Source: Burkholderia lata
Lineage (GTDB): Bacteria > Pseudomonadota > Gammaproteobacteria > Burkholderiales > Burkholderiaceae
Direction of reading: 5' to 3'
DNA length: 64,000 nt
NCBI RefSeq assembly: GCF_902499335.1
Contig: NZ_CABVQK010000019.1
Span: 124,001-188,000 of the forward strand
Under the pieces are notes generated by a model. That model was not told where the DNA came from, searched no databases, and saw nothing but the letters and a program-made list of their open reading frames with translations. How positions within the stretch are numbered: the stretch's first letter is position 1; every line of letters begins with the position of its first letter. Shown piece by piece: positions 1-9,103 of the stretch. Both the position numbers and the translations under genes were made by a program.

Positions 1-1
1 C

Positions 2-367
2 GATGCGTGGGAACAAAGAGTGCGGCAGAGCTTCGAGATGCTGTCGGCGTGGGAGCAGCCGGTATCGATCGAGCACCGGACCGCGTGGGAAGCGTGCAAC
101 CGGCGCTTTCACGAAGCGCTGATCTCGGCGGCCGCGACGCCGTGGACCTACCTGATCCTGCGCATGCTGTCGCAGCAAAGCGAACGGTACCGGCGCGTGT
201 GCATCGGGCTCGGCGATTCGAAGCGCGACGTGCACGCGGAACATGCGTGCCTGTTCGAAGCCGCGATGCGGCGCGCCGATGCACGCGCGGCACTCGCGCT
301 CGAAGACCATATCGGCACGACGCTCGCCGTCGTGCGCAACGCGCCGCCCGGTACGTTGCCGTTCTAG
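2..367 (+). CDS. GntR-family regulator, C-terminal FCD domain (partial)
   Basis: This reading frame is open from the first bases of the window, so the gene starts upstream and only the last 121 or so residues are present. The visible part is all helical ligand-binding FCD domain: a run of the type NRRFHEALISAA followed by a helix with RYRR and a final histidine in VHAEH, which in this family are metal or effector ligands. The winged-helix DNA-binding half lies outside the window. Family knowledge says such proteins repress neighbouring catabolic genes when no effector is bound; the target here cannot be seen. Confidence 0.85.
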   Translation, partial: DAWEQRVRQSFEMLSAWEQPVSIEHRTAWEACNRRFHEALISAAATPWTYLILRMLSQQSERYRRVCIGLGDSKRDVHAEHACLFEAAMRRADARAALALEDHIGTTLAVVRNAPPGTLPF

Positions 368-392
368 CTGGAAACGGCGACGCTCGCGCCAC

Positions 393-1217
393 TCAGGCCA
401 GCGCGGGATACCCGTGCGCGGCCGCCTCGTGCTCGAACCGCGCAATCGTGTCGTAGTCGCCTGGCGACAACCGTTCGAATCCCTTCAGCCGCAGCACGCG
501 CGCCCGTTCAGCATCGGCGACGACCACGCGATCGAGCGCGTCCCGCAACGCGGCGACCTGCGTTTCCGGCAGCGCGCGCGATGCGATGAACGGCAACCCC
601 GGCGCAGAGGCTGTCGTACCGATGATCCGGATGTCCTCCAGCAATTCGGGCAGCGCGTCGCGCACGTACGCGAACGTCACACAGTCGATCGCCGCGCAAT
701 CGGCTTCCGCTGAAGCCAGCGCACGCAGCACGTTCAGGTGCGAGCCGAGCGCTGCTACCGATCCGAAGAATCGTCCGTCGCGCGCATACGGCGCAACCGC
801 ATGCCGGAGCGCGTTCATCCCGCTGTGCGAATCTCGACCGTTGAATGCGGCACGCAGCCCGCGGCATGCGGCGAGCGTCGTCGCGCCGCCCGCATGCGCG
901 CGTGCCGACACGGCGAGCACGCTGCTGTAGTGCGCGCCGTGGCAGCCGTCCGCATCGAACACGGGGGTCGCGATCAGTCGCACGACATCGCGCAGGCCCA
1001 GCATCCGGTACGGGTAGCCGCAGGTCTGCGACAGCAGCAGATCGTCGCGCCGCCACAGCGCGTGCAGATCGTCGAAGGGTTCATCGGGAAGCGCGACATC
1101 GGCGGGCCCGCCCGCGTTCGCGAACGCATCGAGTGCATCGCGCAGCAGCGCGCGCCACAGCGCGTCGTGGCGCGGCGTCACGTTGTACATCGGCAGGGTG
1201 GCGATCCATGGGCTCAT
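393..1217 (-). CDS. PhnD-like phosphate/phosphonate-type substrate-binding protein
   Basis: The 274-residue product has the two-lobed periplasmic-binding-protein fold of the PhnD/SsuA/transferrin superfamily. An N-terminal LPMYN strand, a central SHSGMNALR anion-binding loop (about residues 150-160) and a C-terminal lobe with LPFIAS support this. No signal peptide is visible and no ABC permease or ATPase gene lies beside it, so it may be a stand-alone cytosolic or non-classically located binding protein rather than part of a transporter. It converges on the GntR fragment at 2-367. The ligand is unknown; phosphonate uptake itself is not implied. Confidence 0.75.
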   Translation of the reverse strand: MSPWIATLPMYNVTPRHDALWRALLRDALDAFANAGGPADVALPDEPFDDLHALWRRDDLLLSQTCGYPYRMLGLRDVVRLIATPVFDADGCHGAHYSSVLAVSARAHAGGATTLAACRGLRAAFNGRDSHSGMNALRHAVAPYARDGRFFGSVAALGSHLNVLRALASAEADCAAIDCVTFAYVRDALPELLEDIRIIGTTASAPGLPFIASRALPETQVAALRDALDRVVVADAERARVLRLKGFERLSPGDYDTIARFEHEAAAHGYPALA

Positions 1218-1518
1218 GCGGGCATTCTACGCAGTGACGCTCGCGCAGCGGAACCTGATTCAATCCCGGCAAAACGGGGGCCGAACGTGACGCAGCGCGC
1301 CCGAAGCTTATCGGCCGCGCGACGATAAGCAAATGCGAATCGATTGGTTGGCCGCGTGGTGCGATCCCGGTACCGTCGTGATGCCTGCCCGAGCCTCGCC
1401 ACCGCGCGTGATCCCGGACAGGCCGACCGTGATCCGCGAGACACCTGCGCACCAGGGCCGAGCGCACCGGTTCAACCGCTCGTTCCCCGCGCTGCCCGTT
1501 CAATCCCGCCTCAACGCC
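1218..1518. other. Divergent intergenic region
   Basis: About 300 bases separate the PhnD-like gene (minus strand) and the desaturase gene (plus strand). The desaturase frame stays open back to an ATG at 1333, but the extra 62 residues are proline/arginine-rich and unlike the family, so I treat them as untranslated. I see no convincing promoter or operator here. Confidence 0.4.
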
Positions 1519-2544
1519 ATGGCCGAATACTTCGACGTCGACCACGCGCGTGCGATCGCCGCGCTCGACACCCGCTTCATCGCGCGCACCGAGTGGCCGA
1601 CCTGGCTGCTGGTCGTCGTGATCTACGGCGGCTGGCTCGCCGTGCTGCTGCTCGTGCGCGACGGAACCCTGTCGCTCGCGGCCGCGACGCCGCCGCTGAT
1701 CCTGCTCGGCGCGTGGCACCTGTCGCTGCAACACGAGCTGCTGCACGGCCATCCGACGCGCTCCGCGCGCGTGAACAAGCTGCTCGGCTATCCGCCGCTG
1801 ACGGTCTGGTATCCGTACACGCTGTATCGCGACACGCATCTCGACCATCACCGCGACGAAGACCTGACCGTGCCGGGCGTCGATCCCGAAACGAACTACG
1901 TCACGCGCGAGCGCTGGGCACAGCTGCCGCGCTGGCGCCGCGTGCTGACGGTCGCACGCAAGACCTTCGTCGGACGCTTCGTCGCCGGGCCGCCGTTGAG
2001 CATCGCCGCGATGGGCGTCGACGCATTCGCCTCGTTTCGTCGCGGCGATTTCCGCTATCTGCCGATGTGGGCGACGCACGTCGCCTGCGTGGTCGCGCTG
2101 CTCGCGTGGCTGCAATGGGCGATCGGCGTGCCGTGGTGGTATTACCTGCTCGCGGTCACGTGGCCCGCGTTGTCGATCGCGATGATTCGCTCGCTGTACG
2201 AGCACCGCGCCGCACCGCATCCGAAGGCGCGCATCGCGATCAATGAAGCAGGCTTCGCAATGCGGCTGCTGTACCTGAACAACAACTATCACCTCGTCCA
2301 TCACGACCTGCCGAAACTGCCGTGGTACGACCTGCCGCGCGCGTACCGGATGCGCCGCGACGCGTATGCGCGAAAGTGCGGTGGCTTCGTGATTCGCGGC
2401 GGGTATCGCGAACTGCTGGCGCGCCATGCGTGGACGCCGACCGATACGCCCGTGCATCCGTTCGACCAGGGCACGGCGTCGTTGTCGACCGGGAGCGGCG
2501 TGAAGGTGGCGGTGGTCGACAAGGTGTTGCAGATCAGTACGTGA
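1519..2544 (+). CDS. Membrane fatty-acid desaturase
   Basis: This is a di-iron integral-membrane desaturase of about 341 residues. The three histidine boxes are intact: HELLHGH near residue 72, HLDHH near 107 and HLVHH near 258. Hydrophobic segments lie at about residues 25-70 and 190-235. The family introduces double bonds into acyl chains or hydroxylates hydrocarbons at the inner membrane using electrons from a ferredoxin or cytochrome, but no electron-transfer partner is adjacent. I chose the ATG at 1519 because the protein then begins like its relatives; no strong ribosome binding site decides it. Substrate and regiospecificity are unknown. Confidence 0.88.
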   Translation: MAEYFDVDHARAIAALDTRFIARTEWPTWLLVVVIYGGWLAVLLLVRDGTLSLAAATPPLILLGAWHLSLQHELLHGHPTRSARVNKLLGYPPLTVWYPYTLYRDTHLDHHRDEDLTVPGVDPETNYVTRERWAQLPRWRRVLTVARKTFVGRFVAGPPLSIAAMGVDAFASFRRGDFRYLPMWATHVACVVALLAWLQWAIGVPWWYYLLAVTWPALSIAMIRSLYEHRAAPHPKARIAINEAGFAMRLLYLNNNYHLVHHDLPKLPWYDLPRAYRMRRDAYARKCGGFVIRGGYRELLARHAWTPTDTPVHPFDQGTASLSTGSGVKVAVVDKVLQIST

Positions 2545-2765
2545 CATGCGGCGAAGGCGCCGGATTCAGCAAACGGGGTGACAGGCCGCACGGCCATCGA
2601 TTCATCCGCCCCGTTGCACCTTCCTTACGGAAAGCCGACAGCATCGCTCGCACCCGCGCATTGCCAATTGCGCCGGCAATGCCCAGAATGACGGCTCGTC
2701 CGGGGCTTCCAACAATCATTCGCCCCGGCTCTGCCCCCGGCCGCGCGCCGCACTCCCCCACGACG

Positions 2766-3968
2766 ATGCAACCGAACACCCCGCCCGGCGCGATCCGCGC
2801 GATCGGCAACGACTGGTCCGTTTCCGCGATTACCGCGGGCTTTCTCGCGGTACTGATTTCGTACGCGGGCCCGCTCGCGATCTTCTTCCAGGCCGCGCAG
2901 GCGGCGCATGCGTCGAACGCGATGGTGTCGTCATGGGTCTGGGCAATCTCGATCGGCGCGGGCGTATCGGGCCTGTTCGCGAGCTGGAAGCTGAAGGTGC
3001 CGGTCATCACCGCGTGGTCGGCGCCCGGCACCGCGCTGCTCGTCGGCCTGTTTCCGCAACTGACGCTCAACCAGGCCGTCGGCGCGTACATCACGGCCGC
3101 GCTGATCATCCTGCTGATCGGCGTGACCGGCTATTTCGACCGGCTCGTGCGCCACATTCCGCACGGCATCGCGTGCGGGATGATGGCCGGCATCCTGCTG
3201 CCGTTCGGCACGCACGCGTTCGCCGCCGCGTCGGAGCAGCCCGCGCTCGCGTTCGGGATGATCGCGGCCTACGTGATCTTCAGGCGCCTGTTGCCGCGCT
3301 ACAGCATCGTGCTCGTGTTGCTGACGGGCGCCGCGCTCGCGACGCTGCTCGGGATGACGCATCTCGGCAACGTATCGGCGAGCATCGCGCACCCGATCTT
3401 CATCGCGCCCGAATGGACGCTCGGCACGACGCTCAGCCTCGCGCTGCCGCTCGTCGTCGTCAGCCTCACCGGCCAGTTCCTGCCGGGCATGACGATCCTG
3501 CGCGTGTCCGGTTATCACACCCCCGCGCGGCCGATCATCACCGCGACCAGCGTGATGTCGCTCGTGGTTGCGTGCTTCGGCGGGATCACGATCGTCGTCG
3601 CGGCGATCACGGCCGCGCTCTGCACCGGCAAGGACGCGCACGAAGACCCGGACCGGCGCTACATCGCGGGGCTGGCGAACGGGGCGATCTACCTGGTCGG
3701 CGGGCTGTTCGCGGGCACGATCGTCGCGGTGTTCCTCGCGCTGCCGAAGGCGTTCGTCGCGATCCTCGCGGGGCTCGCGCTGATCGGCGCGATCGGCGCG
3801 AACGTGCACGGGATCTTCGCGGACGAGAACCACCGCGAGGCATCGCTGATCACGTTCCTCGCGACCGCGTCGGGCATGACGTGGCTCGGGCTCGGCTCCG
3901 CGTTCTGGGGGATCGTGATCGGGTCGCTTTCGTATGCGGTACTGAACAAGGTGCGGCGACAGGCGTGA
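2766..3968 (+). CDS. benE: BenE-family benzoate/H+ symporter
   Basis: The 400-residue protein is almost entirely hydrophobic with about 12 membrane segments and carries family hallmarks such as the WSAPGTALL loop after the third segment and the HIPHGIACGMMAGILLPFG segment. BenE proteins import benzoate or related aromatic acids with protons across the inner membrane. The frame is open upstream to 2322, but the ATG at 2766 gives a normal-length product. No benzoate dioxygenase genes lie nearby, so the real substrate could be another aromatic acid. It converges on the NmrA-like gene at 3994. Confidence 0.88.
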   Translation: MQPNTPPGAIRAIGNDWSVSAITAGFLAVLISYAGPLAIFFQAAQAAHASNAMVSSWVWAISIGAGVSGLFASWKLKVPVITAWSAPGTALLVGLFPQLTLNQAVGAYITAALIILLIGVTGYFDRLVRHIPHGIACGMMAGILLPFGTHAFAAASEQPALAFGMIAAYVIFRRLLPRYSIVLVLLTGAALATLLGMTHLGNVSASIAHPIFIAPEWTLGTTLSLALPLVVVSLTGQFLPGMTILRVSGYHTPARPIITATSVMSLVVACFGGITIVVAAITAALCTGKDAHEDPDRRYIAGLANGAIYLVGGLFAGTIVAVFLALPKAFVAILAGLALIGAIGANVHGIFADENHREASLITFLATASGMTWLGLGSAFWGIVIGSLSYAVLNKVRRQA

Positions 3969-3993
3969 TGGGCAACGCGTGCCGCCACCGCTG

Positions 3994-4881
3994 TTATCGC
4001 GCGTACTGGCGCACCAGTTGGGCGAGCGCATCGGTCAGCGTCGTCGTCCCGTAAAGCCGCTCCGATACACCCGCCTCGACGTCGATCTGCCCGGCGTTGT
4101 GCACGTCGTAGAGATCGACGATCAACTGCGCATGGCGCTCGCTGAGGCCCGCACGCAGCAGCGTCGCGGCCCACGTCTCGCGCGGCAGTTCATGCGCGAC
4201 GATGGCCCGGCCGGCCGCCGCGCCGAGCGTATCGGCGATCGCCGTCACGCTCACCCGCCGCGGCCCTTCGACACTGACGATGCGCGGCCCGTTGCCGCCT
4301 TCCGGTGCATCGAGCAGCAGCCGAGCCGAAACGACGCCCACATCGGGCGCCCAGACTGTCGGGAACACCTTGCCGACCGGATGGTGAAAGCTCGGCAGCA
4401 CGCCGGTGCCGAGCGCGACCGGCAGGATGCGCGTCCAGTTCTGCAGATGCTCGGCCGAACGCAGCAGCGTCACGTGCGTCGGGATCGTCCGCAGCCGTTC
4501 CTCGAAGTGATGAAACAGCCGGGTGATGCCCGTATTGCCGTCGCGCTCCGCGCCGTAGTCCGACAGCGCGAGCAGCACCGGCGGTGGGTTGGCGGCGAGC
4601 GCGGCGGTCGCGACGTCGATCGTCCGCGTCATCGTCGCGGCCGGATCGGGGTCCGCGACCGGCACCGGGCACAGTATCTGCACGGCCTGTGCGCCGTCGA
4701 TTGCCGACGCGATCGCGTTCGCGTCCGTCAACTCGGCGATCACGACGTCGCAGCCGAGCTGCGCGAAACGTTCACGATGGCGTGCGTCGCGCAACACCGC
4801 GCGCACGGGATGGCCGGCATTGCGCAAGGCCGTCACGGTCGACTGGCCGACGTTGCCGGATGCACCGAAGATCACGAACAC
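3994..4881 (-). CDS. NmrA/NAD(P)-binding atypical short-chain reductase
   Basis: The 295-residue protein opens with the Rossmann motif GASGNVG within ten residues of the start, followed by a second basic strand (RAVLRDARH) typical of NADPH-preferring NmrA-like proteins. No canonical YxxxK catalytic pair is evident, as is common in this group, which includes redox sensors and isoflavone-reductase-like enzymes. I chose a GTG start at 4881 because GGAG lies six bases before it and the fold begins immediately; the longer frame up to 5121 would add a proline/serine-rich leader. The AraC gene upstream on the same strand may regulate it. Confidence 0.8.
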   Translation of the reverse strand: MFVIFGASGNVGQSTVTALRNAGHPVRAVLRDARHRERFAQLGCDVVIAELTDANAIASAIDGAQAVQILCPVPVADPDPAATMTRTIDVATAALAANPPPVLLALSDYGAERDGNTGITRLFHHFEERLRTIPTHVTLLRSAEHLQNWTRILPVALGTGVLPSFHHPVGKVFPTVWAPDVGVVSARLLLDAPEGGNGPRIVSVEGPRRVSVTAIADTLGAAAGRAIVAHELPRETWAATLLRAGLSERHAQLIVDLYDVHNAGQIDVEAGVSERLYGTTTLTDALAQLVRQYAR

Positions 4882-5064
4882 GATTCGCTCCTGGGGGAGA
4901 TGATGGTGTGGTGATTGTCGGGTTGCGCGAAGGGAACGGCGCGCACGGAGGGATGAATACAGCAGGAAAGGATGACGGATTGGGTGGCAGTTGCCATGCG
5001 AGTTGCCCACGGCCTTGCCCGTCGCTTCGAATCGTACGGTCTGCCTCTTGCCGAAGGCGCACGC

Positions 5065-5097
5065 GGAAATTGTCCAACAGCCTGTTGGAGAATTTCC
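5065..5097. repeat. 33-bp interrupted inverted repeat (terminator or operator)
   Basis: The arms GGAAATT-G-TCCAACA and TGTTGGA-G-AATTTCC pair around a three-base loop with one G-G mismatch. It sits about 50 bases past the stop of the AraC gene on its strand and about 180 bases before the NmrA-like gene, so it may terminate the AraC transcript or act as an operator for the reductase. No long T-run follows, so a classic intrinsic terminator is not assured. Confidence 0.5.
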
Positions 5098-5145
5098 CCG
5101 GGATACAACACGACACCTCATATCCGGCGCGGTGCCATCGCTCCG

Positions 5146-6063
5146 TTACGCCCCGCTCCCGCTGCCCTCGCCGTCATACGCGAGCCGCAGCCCGCCCCGT
5201 GCCCCCGATCGCGCAATCTCGGTCGGCGTCGCCCCCAGCACGCGATTCATCCAGTTCGCCATGTGGCTCTGGTGTGCAAACCCGGCTTCGAGCGCGATCT
5301 GGCTGATGCTGAGCCGGCCTTCGAGCAACAGCACCTTCGCGCGCTCGACCCGGCGCCGCACGACGTACTGGTGCACGGGCATCCCGAGCGTTTCGCGGAA
5401 CAGCACCTTGAAATGCGGCACGCTGATCGACACGAGCGCCGCGAGTTCGGCGAGCGTCATGCGCCGGTCGAGGTTCGCTTCGACATAGTCGATCACGCGC
5501 GCGGCCGCCTTCGGCGCCAGCGTGCGGCGGCGCTCGCGGAACGCCGGCTGGCCGTCGACCAGCCGCGCGACGAGCGCCGTGCACAGGCTTTCCGCATAGA
5601 GCGGATCCGACGCGTCTTCCGCTTCGAGTTCGGCGGCCATCGCCCATGCGATGTGCTGCAGGCGCGGATCGCGCACCTGCAGCCGGCGGCGGATCTGCCC
5701 CTGCGACGGCTTCAGCTCGAGCTGCTCGACGGTCCGTCGCACGAACGTGTCGCTGAGCGCGATATGGAGGATCTGGCAGTCGGCGCTGTCGGTCCACTGC
5801 CCGGGCAGGCCGGCCGGAATCACGTCGACGTCGCCATGCGCCTGGATGCGTGACACGCGCTCGCCGTCGCACACGCAATCCGCGCGAACGGGCGACCCGA
5901 TATGCACGCCGATCCGGTGATGCTCGGCCGCCGGAATCCGGTAGGTGCCCGCGCGGATCTGCAGCAGCGACGCACCGAAGCCGTGCCAGCCGAGCCCGCG
6001 GCTGGAGCGCAGGCTGACCGGGACGCCGTTGTCCGTCGGCGCCGCGAGAATCGCATCGCTCAT
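5146..6063 (-). CDS. AraC-family transcriptional regulator
   Basis: The product has 305 residues. The N-terminal 190 residues form a cupin-like ligand-sensing domain, and the C-terminal about 100 residues carry two helix-turn-helix units of the AraC type (AANLDRRMTLAELAALVSIS-like segment, then ISQIALEAGFAHQSHMANW). A strong ribosome site (GGAGG) precedes the ATG at 6063. The closest candidate target is the NmrA-like reductase gene downstream on the same strand, separated by a striking inverted repeat at 5065-5097. The effector is unknown. Confidence 0.88.
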   Translation of the reverse strand: MSDAILAAPTDNGVPVSLRSSRGLGWHGFGASLLQIRAGTYRIPAAEHHRIGVHIGSPVRADCVCDGERVSRIQAHGDVDVIPAGLPGQWTDSADCQILHIALSDTFVRRTVEQLELKPSQGQIRRRLQVRDPRLQHIAWAMAAELEAEDASDPLYAESLCTALVARLVDGQPAFRERRRTLAPKAAARVIDYVEANLDRRMTLAELAALVSISVPHFKVLFRETLGMPVHQYVVRRRVERAKVLLLEGRLSISQIALEAGFAHQSHMANWMNRVLGATPTEIARSGARGGLRLAYDGEGSGSGA

Positions 6064-6257
6064 GGCCTTCCTCCAGTGGATGGGGATGTCGAACGCGCAT
6101 TGTGACGCGTTTTCGGGCCGCCTGCCGGGCCTGCCGGCGGCGCGCCCCGGTTGAGCAGAAAAAGATCATCCGTTTCTGCTCGGGGCCATCCTTGCGTGCG
6201 CGCCTGCGGGCGCCGCGCCGCTTACGATGGCCTCATCCGACACCTACGGAGACCGTC

Positions 6258-6458
6258 ATGCCCCATCAGTGCCTTGTTCAACGCGCAGCGTTCGCCGCGC
6301 GCTCGCCGTCCGCCGCCACCCGCCCTTCATCCGGCCCCCGCGCCCGCAACGACCGCGCCACAATCGCGACCTGGTGCCTGCGCATCGTCGGCTGGTACCG
6401 GCTCGAACGGCTGCTCGCGTCGATCCCCGACAGCAACGACGACTTCGGGCTCGTCTGA
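6258..6458 (+). CDS. Small hypothetical protein
   Basis: A 66-residue frame begins with ATG at 6258 behind a good ribosome site (GGAGA, about seven bases upstream). The first half is arginine/serine/alanine-rich and disordered, while the C-terminal half, with WCLRIVGWYRLERLLASIP, could form an amphipathic helix and ends in an acidic tail. I do not recognise the family. It lies between the AraC and LysR genes on the opposite strand. Its ribosome site and non-random C-terminus are the only support. Confidence 0.4.
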   Translation: MPHQCLVQRAAFAARSPSAATRPSSGPRARNDRATIATWCLRIVGWYRLERLLASIPDSNDDFGLV

Positions 6459-6484
6459 CCGGCCGCGCGGCCAGCGTCGTCCAC

Positions 6485-7438
6485 CTACTTGCGCCGCCGC
6501 TCGTGCGGCGCGACCGTCGCGCCGTCGATCACCGGTGCGCCCTGCTTGATCAGGAAGTCGCGGAACAGTCCCGTGACCTGCGAAATGCGCCGGTCGGCGA
6601 GCGTGACCACATACCATTCGCGCTCGATCGGGTTGCCGGGGAACGGCAGTTGCCCGAGCAGCCCGGTGCGCAGTTCGAGTGCACACGCGTGCAACGACAG
6701 GAACGCAACGCCGAGCCCCGCTTCCGCCATCTGCTTGATGGCCTCGTTGCTCGACAGTTCGGAGCCCACATGGAACCGGTAACCCGCGTTCTTGAACAGG
6801 CTCTCGACGGTCGAGCGCGTACCTGCGCCCCGTTCGCGCACGAGCAGGTGCGCGGATTCGAGATCCTTCAGCGCGACGCGCTTGCGCTGCATCAGCGGAT
6901 GGCCGGGCGCCGCGACGAACACCATCGGATGCTTCGCGAACTCGACCGCATGCGTGCGCAGCTCCTTCGGCGCGCTGCCCATCACCGCGAGATCGATTTC
7001 ATGCGTCGCGAGCATGCGGATGATGTCGTCGCGGTTACCGACCTTGAAGTACGTCTTCACATGCGGACGCGTCGCGGTGAATTTGACGAGCAGCGGCGGG
7101 ATCAGGTACTCGGCCGTCGTGATCGCGCCGATCCGCAGCGTGCCGCCGAGGTCGCCCGTCAGCGCGGCCACTTCGTCGCCGGCCTCGCTCCACAGATGCA
7201 GGATCTCGCGCGCGTAACGCGACACGATCTCGCCGGCCGCGGTCAGCTGCACGCCGCGCCCCACCCGCTGCAGCAACGCGGCGCCCACCGCCTCCTCGAG
7301 CAGGCGAACCTGCAGCGACACGGCCGGCTGCGTCAGGTTCAGCTCCTCGGCCGCCCGCGACACGCTGCCGAGCCGCGCAATCATGTCCAGCGCCTTCAGC
7401 TGCCGGAACGTCGCGGTCTTTCCTATAAGTGAATACAT
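6485..7438 (-). CDS. LysR-family regulator, CbbR-like
   Basis: The 317-residue protein has an N-terminal winged helix-turn-helix (residues about 10-70, with GSVSRAAEELNLTQPAVSLQVRLLE) and a periplasmic-binding-like effector domain. Its sequence resembles the CbbR branch, whose members often sense NADPH or sugar phosphates. It is divergent from the NDH-2 gene at 7540, the classic LysR arrangement, and no carbon-fixation genes are nearby. The cis-motif at 7424-7468 overlaps its first codons, which would couple autoregulation to control of the neighbour. A link between NAD(P)H sensing and NDH-2 is inference. Confidence 0.88.
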   Translation of the reverse strand: MYSLIGKTATFRQLKALDMIARLGSVSRAAEELNLTQPAVSLQVRLLEEAVGAALLQRVGRGVQLTAAGEIVSRYAREILHLWSEAGDEVAALTGDLGGTLRIGAITTAEYLIPPLLVKFTATRPHVKTYFKVGNRDDIIRMLATHEIDLAVMGSAPKELRTHAVEFAKHPMVFVAAPGHPLMQRKRVALKDLESAHLLVRERGAGTRSTVESLFKNAGYRFHVGSELSSNEAIKQMAEAGLGVAFLSLHACALELRTGLLGQLPFPGNPIEREWYVVTLADRRISQVTGLFRDFLIKQGAPVIDGATVAPHERRRK

Positions 7439-7468
7439 ATGAGTCGCTTATAAACATTAAATTGTTCG
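7424..7468. promoter_or_regulatory. Candidate LysR operator/promoter, copy 1
   Basis: The region contains the inverted repeat TATAAG-N17-CTTATA (7424-7452) and then TATAAA and ATTAAATTG. The same arrangement (ATAAGT, N7, TATGAGTC, N3, TATAAA, ATTAA, TTG) recurs at 9104-9147. It covers the start codon of the LysR gene and lies about 75-115 bases before the NDH-2 start, as expected for an operator controlling divergent genes. Confidence 0.6.
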
Positions 7469-7539
7469 AGTGGGTTCGAAACTATATCGTCGGTTCTTGA
7501 GCAATGTCATCCGAATCGTCATTAAAGCGGGAGCCCAAC

Positions 7540-8898
7540 ATGGACAACACCACGCCCAACCTTGCAACGGACCGCGCACCGCGCCTGCCGCGCATCGTGA
7601 TCGTCGGCGGCGGCGCCGGCGGCCTGCACCTCGCCACGCGTCTCGGCGATACGGTCGGACGCCGCGGGCAGGCCGAAATCGTGCTCGTCGACCGCTACCC
7701 CACGCACTTCTGGAAGCCGCTGCTGCACGAAGCCGCATCGGGCCATCGCGACCCGGCATCGCACACGATCGAATACGCGGCGCAAGCGAAGCGCCACGGC
7801 TTCCGCTTCGTTCAGGGCGCGCTGCAACAGGTCGACCGCGCGGCACGTACGGCGACGATCGCGGCCGTACAGGACGCGGACGGCACGGAAATCCTGCCGC
7901 AGCGCGAGCTCGGCTATGACGACCTCGTGCTCGCCGTCGGCAGCGTGACGAACTTCTTCAATGTGCCGGGTGCGGCACGCCACGCGCTGCCGCTCGAAAA
8001 CCTCGACCAGGCCGAGGATTTCCGCCGGAAGTTCCTCGCGGCCTGCACGAAGGCGAATCACCTGGCCGAGCAGCAGCCCGCGCGGCGCGCGGCGCCGATC
8101 TGCATCAACGTGATCGGTGCGGGCGCGACGGGCGTCGAGCTGGCAGCGGCATTGCGGCATGCGATCCAGCAACTGACGACGTACCGCTTCAAGGCGCTGG
8201 TGTCCGCGCGCGATGTGCACATCCGGCTGATCGAAGGCGGCCCGCGCATCCTGCCGGCGCTCGACGAGCGGCTGTCCGGCAAGATGCACGCGCAGCTTCG
8301 CGCGCTGAACGTCGACGTGCTGACCGATACCCGCGTGGCGGAAGTCGGCGCGGATGCCGTGACGACCTCGACGGGCGAACGGCTCGCGAGCGACATCACG
8401 ATCTGGGCGGCCGGCGTGGCAGGCCCCGCGTTCCTGCGGGAGATCGGCAACATCGCGCTCAATCGTTCGAACCAGGTGATCGTGACCGATACGCTGCAGA
8501 CGCCGGACGATCCGCACGTGTATGCGTTCGGCGACTGCGCCGCTTGCCCGACGGCCGGCGCGAGCGGCTTTCTGCCGCCGCGCGCGCAGGTCGCGTACCA
8601 GCAGGCCGTGTATCTGGTCAACGCGTTCGCGCGTCGCGTCGCCGGCAAGCCGGTGGCCGGCTTCACGTTCCGCGATGCGGGCACCGTCGTGTCGCTCGGG
8701 CATGCAGGCGCCGTGTACCAGGCCGACATCAGCGTGCGTTCGCGCTCGCTGATCGTCGACGGGCTCGCCGCGATCGGGCTGTACAAGTTCCTGTATCGCA
8801 AGCACCTGTTCAGCGTGGTCGGCGTGAAGCGTGCGCTGTTCCAGTCGCTGAGCCACTGGCTGCAAAGCCGCAACCAGCCGTCGATCAAGCTGCACTGA
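7540..8898 (+). CDS. ndh: Type II NADH dehydrogenase (NDH-2)
   Basis: The 452-residue flavoprotein has an N-terminal FAD-binding motif (GGGAGG at residues 23-28), a second dinucleotide motif for NADH (GAGATGVELA, about 190-200) and the late FAD contact with YAFGDCAACP. The C-terminal 50 residues contain amphipathic helices with HLFSVVGVKRALFQ that would anchor it to the inner membrane. NDH-2 oxidises NADH and reduces quinone without pumping protons. The start at 7540 follows GGAG by six bases; a frame-matched ATG at 7504 is less likely. It is probably regulated by the divergent LysR gene. Confidence 0.9.
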   Translation: MDNTTPNLATDRAPRLPRIVIVGGGAGGLHLATRLGDTVGRRGQAEIVLVDRYPTHFWKPLLHEAASGHRDPASHTIEYAAQAKRHGFRFVQGALQQVDRAARTATIAAVQDADGTEILPQRELGYDDLVLAVGSVTNFFNVPGAARHALPLENLDQAEDFRRKFLAACTKANHLAEQQPARRAAPICINVIGAGATGVELAAALRHAIQQLTTYRFKALVSARDVHIRLIEGGPRILPALDERLSGKMHAQLRALNVDVLTDTRVAEVGADAVTTSTGERLASDITIWAAGVAGPAFLREIGNIALNRSNQVIVTDTLQTPDDPHVYAFGDCAACPTAGASGFLPPRAQVAYQQAVYLVNAFARRVAGKPVAGFTFRDAGTVVSLGHAGAVYQADISVRSRSLIVDGLAAIGLYKFLYRKHLFSVVGVKRALFQSLSHWLQSRNQPSIKLH

Positions 8899-8927
8899 TT
8901 GCGCCTGTTCACACGCGGTATCGCAAG

Positions 8928-8967
8928 ACGGCATATCGGGCGTGCTTCGCTCGATATGCCGTTTTTT
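8928..8967 (+). terminator. Intrinsic terminator of ndh
   Basis: An 11-bp perfect stem (ACGGCATATCG at 8928-8938 with CGATATGCCGT at 8952-8962) is followed at once by a run of six T. It lies 30 bases past the NDH-2 stop. Confidence 0.85.
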
Positions 8968-9103
8968 CATATGCACATGTGCGGTGCATTCACCGCGTGC
9001 GCGAATCTGGTGCATCACATCGAAGGCCGTCGATACGATGCCATTCGCGCGGAATAGGTCGTGCGACACGCATCCCGCGCCCACATTGGCTCGCAACCGT
9101 ATT

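Noticed and set aside
1333..1518. N-terminal extension of the desaturase to the ATG at 1333
   Set aside because: The extra residues are low-complexity and unlike the family; the fold begins at 1519.
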